Of a DNA stretch of 64,000 nt, positions 58,337 to 64,000 are shown piece by piece. The stretch is from Williamsia sp. CHRR-6. Lineage in GTDB: Bacteria; Actinomycetota; Actinomycetes; Mycobacteriales; Mycobacteriaceae. How positions within the stretch are numbered: the first letter of the stretch is position 1; each line of letters begins with the position of its first letter. The stretch is from assembly GCF_018474015.1 (NCBI RefSeq), contig NZ_JAHCSG010000004.1, positions 372,001 to 436,000 of the forward strand, given 5' to 3'. A model generated the notes under the pieces. That model worked only from the letters and a program-made list of their open reading frames with translations. It was not told the origin of the DNA and searched no databases. Both the position numbers and the translations under genes were made by a program.

Positions 58337-60457
58337 TCAGACGCCGATCTTGCCGTCCTTCTTCCATACGGCCACCACGGCCGGGCGGGGCAGGGCGCCG
58401 TTGCCGTCGGGCCAGCTCGACGCGCGCTTGTCGGCGTTGAACCCGTCCACCTCGCCCGGATGCTGCACGCACACGATCACGCGGTCTTCGGTGATGATCG
58501 GTCCGCAGGTCTCTGCGCCGGCGGGCACGGTCAGGAACTGTTTGGTCTCACCACGATTCGGTCCCTCCAGCGTCACCGCGAACAGCCCGTCGTTGCTCTT
58601 GAGTGCGTTGCCGTCGGTGGAGATCCACAGGTTGCCGTGCGGGTCGAAGGCCACGTTGTCCGGACACGAGATGGGGCTCACCTTGGTCTTGTCGAATCCG
58701 CCGTAGTAGGTGTCGGCCTCGGCCGGGTCACCGCACACCAGCAGCAACTCCCAGCTGAACGTGGTGCCCGCGTGGTCGTCGGTGAACTCGATGATCTGAC
58801 CGTTCTTGTTCTCGTTGCGCGGGTTGGCCTCATCGGCGGCGGCCTTGCCCTCGGTGCCGCGCTTGGAGTTGTTGGTCAGCGCGCAGTACACCTTGCCCGT
58901 CTTGGGGTGGGGCTCGATGTCCTCGGGGCGGTCCATCTTGGTGGCGCCCACCGCGTCTGCGGCCATCCGGGTGAACACCGCCACCTCGGCGGCAGACATG
59001 CCGGCCACCTTCGACTCGGCCTTCCCGTCCTCGGACACCGTCAGCAGCGGCTTCCACTCACCGGTGCCGGAGAATTTGCCGTCGGCGGGCAGCGCCCCCG
59101 ACCCGTCGAACTTCTCCGGGGAGTCGCCGGTGAGGGTGGCCACGTAGAGGGTGCCGTACTCGAGGATGCCCATGTTGTGGGCCAGCGCCGACTTTGAGTT
59201 GCCGCGCTTGATCTTTCGGCTGGACACGAACTTGTAGATGTACTCGAAACGCTCGTCGTCGCCGGTGTAGGCCACCACGGTGCCGTCGTCGGTGACGTGG
59301 ATGTTGGCCGACTCGTGCTTGGTGCGTCCCAGCGCCGAGTGCTTGATCGGGGTGGAGGTCGGGTCGTGCGGGTTGACCTCGACGATGTAGCCGAACCGGT
59401 TGGCCTCGTTGGGATCCTTCGACAGGTCGAACCGCGACTCGTAGGAACCCCACTTGTGGTTGTCGGCCTCGTCGTCGAAGCTGTAGCGCTTGAGTCGCTC
59501 GGCGGCGGTCGCGTCGGTGACCTTGGACACGCCGGTGAAGTAGCTGTTGAAGTTCTCCTCGCCGGAGAGCATGGTGCCCCACGGGGTGATGCCGCCCGAG
59601 CAGTTGGCGATGGTGCCCAGGATCGTCGTCCCGTCGGGGTCGGCGCTGGTCTTGACGAACTCACTGCCCGCCGCGGGCCCGGTCAGGCGGAACTCGCTGG
59701 AGGCGTGAATGCGCCGATTGCGTTTGCCCACAACAGGAGTCAGCTTGCCGCTGCCAGGTTCGGTCTTCACCTCGATCACGGTGATGCCGTGCGCGGCCAT
59801 TGACGTGCGGGCCTGAGCCTCGGTGGGCTCACCCACCTTGTAGGCGGTGAACATGAACTCTTCGGTGGTGTACTCCTGGTTGCACACCAGGTAGAAGCGA
59901 TCGGCGGTGCCGTCGACCGGGATGAGGCCGGCGAAATCGTTGTTGAACCCGAACTGCATCTCCTGGGCCTCAGGGGTCTGGTTGGCGGCGTCGAACTCCG
60001 GCGCCCCCGGCAGCACCGGGTCGCCCCAGCGGATGACGATCTGCTGCTCGTAGCCGTCGGGGATCACCACGGCATCGGCGGTGTTGGGCTGCACGGGGGT
60101 GAAGTTCATGCCGCGCGAACCGTTTCCGGTGCCGGTCACCTCTGGGGTGTAGCTGGTGGCCTGTGGTTTGTCGCTGCTGCCGCACGCCGCCAGCGCGGAG
60201 GTGGCCCCGACCGCCACGGCCACCCCGGCCGTTCCCTTGAGCAGAGAGCGACGAGACACCATCTGGCGCACGATGTCGCCGAAGTATTCGTTGTCGCTGA
60301 CGTTGCCCGGCTGCTGCGAGCACGCGTCACCACACTTGTAGCGACAGGTGACGTGCGCGCGCGACGACCCACCCGCAGTTCTGCACGTTCCACCGGACGC
60401 GGAGTCGGGGTCGGCGGTGCGATCAGAGGTGAACAAGGTGAGCGGAATGCGGACCAC
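58337..60457 (-). CDS. phoX: PhoX family Tat-exported alkaline phosphatase
   Basis: A 706-aa PhoX protein. The N-terminus carries the family cysteine cluster HVTCRYKCGDACSQQPGN (Cys38, 42, 46 with Cys25 earlier). A Tat signal follows with twin arginines in SRRSLLKGTAGVAVAVGATSALAACGSS at about 69, ending in a possible lipobox. The catalytic beta-propeller includes GGITPWGTMLSGEENFNSYF, ESRFDLSKDPNEANRFGYIVEVNPHDP, RPEDIEPHPKTGKVYCALTNN and CPDNVAFDPHGNLWISTDGN. PhoX enzymes use Ca/Fe to release phosphate from monoesters outside the membrane. GTG 60457 has GGGAG 6 bp upstream. No clear PHO box was identified in the upstream gap. Confidence 0.92.
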   Translation of the reverse strand: MVRIPLTLFTSDRTADPDSASGGTCRTAGGSSRAHVTCRYKCGDACSQQPGNVSDNEYFGDIVRQMVSRRSLLKGTAGVAVAVGATSALAACGSSDKPQATSYTPEVTGTGNGSRGMNFTPVQPNTADAVVIPDGYEQQIVIRWGDPVLPGAPEFDAANQTPEAQEMQFGFNNDFAGLIPVDGTADRFYLVCNQEYTTEEFMFTAYKVGEPTEAQARTSMAAHGITVIEVKTEPGSGKLTPVVGKRNRRIHASSEFRLTGPAAGSEFVKTSADPDGTTILGTIANCSGGITPWGTMLSGEENFNSYFTGVSKVTDATAAERLKRYSFDDEADNHKWGSYESRFDLSKDPNEANRFGYIVEVNPHDPTSTPIKHSALGRTKHESANIHVTDDGTVVAYTGDDERFEYIYKFVSSRKIKRGNSKSALAHNMGILEYGTLYVATLTGDSPEKFDGSGALPADGKFSGTGEWKPLLTVSEDGKAESKVAGMSAAEVAVFTRMAADAVGATKMDRPEDIEPHPKTGKVYCALTNNSKRGTEGKAAADEANPRNENKNGQIIEFTDDHAGTTFSWELLLVCGDPAEADTYYGGFDKTKVSPISCPDNVAFDPHGNLWISTDGNALKSNDGLFAVTLEGPNRGETKQFLTVPAGAETCGPIITEDRVIVCVQHPGEVDGFNADKRASSWPDGNGALPRPAVVAVWKKDGKIGV

Positions 60458-60564
60458 GAGATCTCCCGGGGGCAAGAGGGCTGGACGCGCGAACCGTACG
60501 CAACCGAGGTGAAGCGCTCTCAAGCGAAAAGTAAACGAACGGCAAAGCGCCACGGCGGGCGGGT

Positions 60565-62232
60565 TCAGGTGGTTCGGACGGTCGGTCCAAGGTTCACCAG
60601 CACGCCGGAATCGTCGCGGGCGAAGAAGTCGCGCCCGGTGTCGTCGACGACGACGAAAGCGGGAAAGTCGCGAACCTGGATGCGCCACACCGCTTCCATG
60701 CCCAGCTCGGCGTAGTCGAGCACAGCGACGTCGGTGATGCACTCGGCGGCGATCCGGGCGGCTGGTCCGCCGATGGTCCCGAGGTAGAACCCGCCGTGCG
60801 TAGCGCAGCTTCGGGCCACGGCCGCCGATCGGTTGCCTTTGGCCAGCATGATCAGCGATCCGCCTGCGGCCTGGAACTGTTCGACGTACGAGTCCATCCG
60901 GCCGGCGGTGGTGGGTCCGAACGACCCCGACACCGCACCGGTCGGCGTCTTGGCGGGGCCGGCGTAGTACACGGGGTGATCGATCAGATACTGCGGCAGC
61001 GGGTCTCCGGCATCCAGACGCTGCTTGAGGGCGGCGTGCACCAAGTCGCGGGCCACGATCAGAGTCCCGGTGAGCGACAACCGGGTGCCCACCGCCACAC
61101 CGTGCAGCTGGGTTCGGATGTGGTCGATCCCGCCGTCGAGATCGACCTCGATCACCTCGGCGCCCAGGTCGGATTCGGTCACCTCGGGCAGGAACTGGGC
61201 CGGGTCGGTCTCGAGTTGTTCGAGGAAGATGCCGTCTCGGGTGATCTTCGCGGTGGCCTGGCGATCGGCCGAGCAGGAGACGGCCAGCGCGATCGGGCAC
61301 GATCCGCCGTGGCGGGGCAGCCGTACTACCCGCACGTCATGGCAGAAGTACTTGCCGCCGAATTGGGCCCCGATTCCCAATTCCTCTGTCATGGAGAGGA
61401 TCTCGTGCTCCCACTCCAGATCACGAAACCCGTGTCCCGACGGTGAACCGCAGGTGGGTAGTCCGTCGAGAGCATGCGCCGAGGCGAGTTTGGCGGTCTT
61501 GAGTGCGAACTCGGCCGAGGTACCCCCCACCACCACCGCGAGGTGATACGGCGGGCAGGCTGAGGTGCCCAGCGCGGCGATTTTCTCGCGTAGGAACGTG
61601 CGCAGCGAGGTGGGGTTGAGGACCGCCTTGGTCTCTTGGAACAGAAAGCTCTTGTTGGCGCTGCCGCCACCCTTGGCCATGAACAAAAGCTCGTAGGTGT
61701 CGTCGCCGGCGGCGGCAATCTCGATCTGGGCCGGCAAGTTGGTGCCGGTGTTGGTCTCGTCGAACATGCTCAGCGGGGCGAGTTGGGAGTACCGCAGGTT
61801 CAGTTCGCGGTAGGCATCGGCAATGCCGTGGGCCAGTTGGCGTTCGTCGTCGCCGTCGGTGAAGACGCGCCGACCACGCTTGCCGGTGACGATCGCGGTG
61901 CCGGTGTCCTGGCACATCGGTAGTACTCGGCCCGAGGCGATGACCGCATTGTGCAGCAGATCAGTGGCCACATAGCGGTCGTTGGCGCTGGACTCCGGAT
62001 CGTCGACGATGCGGCGCAACTGTTGCAGATGCGAGGTGCGCAGTAGGTGGGAGATGTCGTCGATTGCGGTACGTGCGAGCGCGCGCAGGGTCTGTGCGGG
62101 CAGGTGCAGCAATTCGAGGTCGCCGTGGCGCACCACCTCCGGCGCGGGCAGATCGAGTGCTCGGAACCGAGTGGTGGTGTCTGGGGCGACCGGCAGCAGG
62201 GTGGAGTGATCGAACGATTCGGATATCACCAT
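60565..62232 (-). CDS. fumA: Fumarate hydratase class I
   Basis: A 555-aa iron-sulfur fumarase that interconverts fumarate and malate. The N-terminal alpha domain has [17 protein letters not shown] with one cluster cysteine, then [41 protein letters not shown], and [16 protein letters not shown] with the further cysteines. The beta domain contains [26 protein letters not shown] and [30 protein letters not shown] 62232 has GGAGG 7 bp upstream. It diverges from a GntR regulator over a 105-bp gap with ATGCAT boxes, so it is probably controlled by that regulator. Class I fumarases are oxygen-sensitive. Confidence 0.93.
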   Translation of the reverse strand: MVISESFDHSTLLPVAPDTTTRFRALDLPAPEVVRHGDLELLHLPAQTLRALARTAIDDISHLLRTSHLQQLRRIVDDPESSANDRYVATDLLHNAVIASGRVLPMCQDTGTAIVTGKRGRRVFTDGDDERQLAHGIADAYRELNLRYSQLAPLSMFDETNTGTNLPAQIEIAAAGDDTYELLFMAKGGGSANKSFLFQETKAVLNPTSLRTFLREKIAALGTSACPPYHLAVVVGGTSAEFALKTAKLASAHALDGLPTCGSPSGHGFRDLEWEHEILSMTEELGIGAQFGGKYFCHDVRVVRLPRHGGSCPIALAVSCSADRQATAKITRDGIFLEQLETDPAQFLPEVTESDLGAEVIEVDLDGGIDHIRTQLHGVAVGTRLSLTGTLIVARDLVHAALKQRLDAGDPLPQYLIDHPVYYAGPAKTPTGAVSGSFGPTTAGRMDSYVEQFQAAGGSLIMLAKGNRSAAVARSCATHGGFYLGTIGGPAARIAAECITDVAVLDYAELGMEAVWRIQVRDFPAFVVVDDTGRDFFARDDSGVLVNLGPTVRTT

Positions 62233-62260
62233 TTGTCCTCCAGGCTCACGGCTCGCGATA

Positions 62261-62285
62261 ATGCATGGTGCGACGGGTCATGCAT
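62261..62285. promoter_or_regulatory. Two ATGCAT boxes 19 bp apart in the fumA-gntR promoter
   Basis: ATGCAT occurs at 62261-62266 (in ATGCATGGTG) and at 62280-62285, exactly 19 bp apart start to start. They lie between the divergent fumA and GntR genes. The same box and spacing recur at the downstream SDR promoter, which suggests that they are GntR operators. Confidence 0.6.
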
Positions 62286-62337
62286 TCCCAGGTGTACCCG
62301 CCGGCACGTGCCACCGTCCACAATCGAATGCGAGCCG

Positions 62338-63015
62338 ATGACCGATCAGGCCCTGACCAAGAGCGAGCTCATTGTCGACGAGTTGCGTCGACTGGTGCTC
62401 TCGGGCGAGCTCGCGCGCGGTGAGCGCCTACGTCAAGATGATCTGGCCCAACGGTTTTCGGCCAGCATCACCCCGGTGCGCGAAGCCCTGCAGCAGCTGG
62501 TGGCCGAGGGGCTGCTGGTGTCTGAGCCGCATCGCGGAGTGCGCGTCGCCGGCGTGGATCTGTCCCGGATCACCGGTGTCTACGTGGTGCGACGATTGAC
62601 CGAGGCCTATGCAATGCGTCGAGTGGTCGACCGGATGTCACCGCGCGATCTGCGTGCGGCGCAGGCCATCCTGGAGCAGCTGTCGGGTGCCCAAGCAGCG
62701 GGTGACGCGGCACTGGCGCGAGAGCTGAACCGGCGGTTTCATTTTCACTTCTACGATCGGTGCGGACTACCTGCGCTGCGCGACGAGATCGCCGGGATGT
62801 GGCGCGCGTTCCCCTGGGACCTGATGCTCAGTAGCGGAAGTCGGATGAGTCAGTCGGCCATAGAGCACGCGATGATCGTCGACGCCGTGCGAGCCGGTGA
62901 CGCAGATCGGGCGGCTGAAGTCACCGAGCAGCACATCATGCACGGCTACTTGTCGCTGGCTGAACAGATCGACGGCGTTGCTGGGCGCGACCCGTTCGAC
63001 ATCGCCGAGAACTGA
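62338..63015 (+). CDS. GntR family transcriptional regulator (FadR/FCD subfamily)
   Basis: A 225-aa regulator. The winged helix-turn-helix is KSELIVDELRRLVLSGELARGERLRQDDLAQRFSASITPVREALQQLVAEGLLVSEPHRGVRV at about 8-70. The FCD ligand domain has YVVRRLTEAYAMRRVVDRM, ELNRRFHFHFYDRCG, and IEHAMIVDAVRAGDADRAAEVTEQHIMHG, with the histidines and acidic residues that bind a metal and carboxylate ligand. ATG 62338 follows the cluster of ATGCAT boxes. It probably controls fumA and the SDR-CoA-transferase genes, with an organic acid or acyl-CoA-related inducer; this is inference. Confidence 0.88.
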   Translation: MTDQALTKSELIVDELRRLVLSGELARGERLRQDDLAQRFSASITPVREALQQLVAEGLLVSEPHRGVRVAGVDLSRITGVYVVRRLTEAYAMRRVVDRMSPRDLRAAQAILEQLSGAQAAGDAALARELNRRFHFHFYDRCGLPALRDEIAGMWRAFPWDLMLSSGSRMSQSAIEHAMIVDAVRAGDADRAAEVTEQHIMHGYLSLAEQIDGVAGRDPFDIAEN

Positions 63016-63055
63016 GCACCTAGTTGCAGGTCGCCGGCCATGCCCGGTGCAAAGA

Positions 63056-63099
63056 ATGCATGATTATCATACTTGTGCATCACCACTGTTTTGATGCAT
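63056..63099. promoter_or_regulatory. Three phased ATGCAT-type boxes before the SDR gene
   Basis: ATGCAT at 63056-63061, GTGCAT at 63075-63080 and ATGCAT at 63094-63099 are spaced exactly 19 bp start to start. The last is in the same ATGCATGGTG context as the fumA-gntR site. The array lies 73-116 bp upstream of the SDR start codon and 40 bp after the GntR gene. Confidence 0.6.
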
Positions 63100-63171
63100 G
63101 GTGGAAGGGAACATGTGACCCACGCCATCACATCGGTTCGGGTCCACCGCGTCCACCACCGAGGAGGCCCC

Positions 63172-63936
63172 GTGAACAGTCATGACCTGACCGGCAGAGT
63201 CGCAGTGGTCACCGGCGGCGCCAGCGGAATCGGGCGTGCCGCCGTCGAACAGCTCGCTCGAACCGGCGCATCGGTGGTGATCGCCGACCTCGACGAGGTG
63301 GCCGCCAAGGATGCAGCCCAGCAGGTGGTCGACCCCGACCTAGCGCTGGCGGTGCACTGCGACGTCGCCGACGCCGACTCGGTCCAAAGCGCGGTCGACA
63401 GTGCCGTGGACACCTTCGGCCGCCTCGACATCCTGGTGGCCAACGCCGGCATCACCCATCTGCCCACTCCGGCGCTCGACCTCGACGAAGAGCAGTTCGC
63501 CCGCGTCTTCGACGTCAACGTCAAGGGAGTGTGGCTGTGCGCGCGCGCCGCGGTGCCTGCCATGCGGGCCGGCGGTGCCGGCGGCTCGATCGTCATCACC
63601 GGCTCGGTGATGGGTGAACGCACCCGGCGTGGGTTCAGCGCGTACGCGCCCAGCAAGGCCGCCGCCAATCACCTTGCCCGAACCCTGGCCATCGAACTCG
63701 CCCCCGACATCCGGGTGAACGCGGTGGCACCGGTGGCCACCGACACCCCGATGCTGCCCAGTTTCCTGGGACCCGATGACCCGGCCGCCGCGCGCGAACG
63801 GTTCATCGCGGGTATCCCGTTGGGCCGCTTGGCCACTCCCGCCGACATCGCTGAGGGCATCGTGTTTCTGGCCTCGGATGCAGCGCGTTTCATCACCGGG
63901 TCGGTGTTGCCCGTCGATGGGGGGCGCGCCCTATGA
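63172..63936 (+). CDS. Short-chain dehydrogenase/reductase (FabG-like)
   Basis: A 254-aa classical SDR with the cofactor motif GRVAVVTGGASGIGRAAVEQLARTGASVVIADLDE and LDILVANAGITH. The catalytic triad region is SIVITGSVMGERTRRGFSAYAPSKAAANHLARTLAIELAPDIRVNAVAPVATDTPM, ending FITGSVLPVDGGRAL. Asp in ADLDE after the second strand suggests NAD(H) preference. GTG 63172 has GAGGAGG 4 bp upstream. It is followed by a CoA-transferase in ATGA overlap, so the pair may act on a hydroxyacyl or carboxylic acid substrate. The substrate is unknown. Confidence 0.9.
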   Translation: MNSHDLTGRVAVVTGGASGIGRAAVEQLARTGASVVIADLDEVAAKDAAQQVVDPDLALAVHCDVADADSVQSAVDSAVDTFGRLDILVANAGITHLPTPALDLDEEQFARVFDVNVKGVWLCARAAVPAMRAGGAGGSIVITGSVMGERTRRGFSAYAPSKAAANHLARTLAIELAPDIRVNAVAPVATDTPMLPSFLGPDDPAAARERFIAGIPLGRLATPADIAEGIVFLASDAARFITGSVLPVDGGRAL

Positions 63937-64000
63937 CTGCGTCACATGCCCTCCCGCTGGACGGTGTGCTGGTGGTGTCGTGCGAGCAGGCTGTGGCGGC
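63933..64000 (+). CDS. CaiB/BaiF (family III) CoA-transferase, N-terminal fragment
   Basis: Only 22 complete codons are present before the window ends: MTASHALPLDGVLVVSCEQ and AVA. The LDGVxVVSxEQAVAA pattern is the characteristic opening of family III CoA-transferases. These move CoA between carboxylic acids such as carnitine, oxalate or succinate. The ATG overlaps the SDR stop (ATGA). The call is based on a short peptide and context. Confidence 0.65.
   Translation, partial: MTASHALPLDGVLVVSCEQAVA

Noticed and set aside
60458-61300. N-terminal extension of the phoX reading frame
   Set aside because: The extra roughly 280 residues are antisense to the fumarase gene and Arg/Gly-rich; the GTG at 60457 has a good ribosome-binding site and gives the normal PhoX N-terminus.
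1-64000. CRISPR arrays, tRNA/rRNA genes, insertion sequences, prophage and integrase att sites
   Set aside because: None was seen when reading the window. The only tandem repeats are short (9, 15 and 21 bp) with no spacers. A tRNA finder could still reveal a tRNA missed by eye.

Overview
This window is the chromosomal replication-origin region of a high-GC actinobacterium of the order Mycobacteriales. The gene order recF-gnd-dnaN-[oriC]-dnaA-rpmH-rnpA-yidD-yidC-jag-rsmG-parA-parB-GNAT-cwlM-trxA-trxB-rsmA-sigM-murJ-DUF6049-mutT4-pcnA matches the Mycobacterium tuberculosis block from recF through dnaA to Rv3907c. A Lon protease (absent from M. tuberculosis), a class I fumarase, a glucosylglycerate hydrolase and a tag gene between sigM and murJ point to Gordonia or a close relative. 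That genus assignment is an inference from gene content.

Layout. Positions 1-4.6 kb hold the leftward replication genes with DnaA boxes on both sides of dnaA. From 4.6 to 10.0 kb runs the rightward ribosomal/RNase P/membrane-insertion/segregation cluster, with two perfect parS sites lying inside the starts of rsmG and parA. From 10.2 to 22.9 kb is the mostly leftward envelope and redox cluster: CwlM, thioredoxin system, SigM with its anti-sigma factor, Tag, MurJ with its pseudokinase, a DUF6049 protein and a NUDIX hydrolase. pcnA diverges from it at 23 kb.

From 24.9 to 36.9 kb comes a more accessory stretch: a degenerate EAL/DICT protein, a lipid kinase, a second ECF sigma/anti-sigma pair with a DUF4394 exported protein, a TetR/GlpD/FAD-oxidase group, an EgtE-like lyase, a DxDxDG-repeat protein and an MFS transporter. 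From 36.9 to 43.1 kb the order MFS, UPF0301, (MOSC, TVP38, BASS symporter), SdpI-like protein and leuS recalls Rv0037c-Rv0041. From 43.2 to 51.5 kb are lon with a HspR-type HAIR operator, a DUF222/HNH protein, a lipoprotein, a four-gene MarR/DUF5313/toxin-tail-like/membrane operon, a DUF427 gene with a tiny coupled leader ORF, and a degenerate GGDEF protein.

From 51.5 to 64.0 kb are an SDR/TetR pair divergent from a P450, Ggh, two CNNM/CBS membrane proteins, a PhoX phosphatase, a class I fumarase, and a GntR-SDR-CoA-transferase unit that continues past the window. The fumarase/GntR and SDR promoters share ATGCAT boxes spaced exactly 19 bp apart.

Many neighbours on one strand are joined by 1-8 bp stop/start overlaps, which indicates translational coupling. 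Several genes (leuS, the SdpI-like gene, the MFS gene, the first CNNM gene, the DUF427 leader) have a TANNNT-like -10 box about 7 bp before the start codon and no Shine-Dalgarno sequence, as expected for leaderless mRNAs. I found no tRNA, rRNA, CRISPR array, insertion sequence or prophage. The best candidates for undescribed biology are the 47.8-49.6 kb operon, the distant inverted DnaA-box pair at 26.8 kb, and the 19-bp phased operator array at 62.2-63.1 kb.
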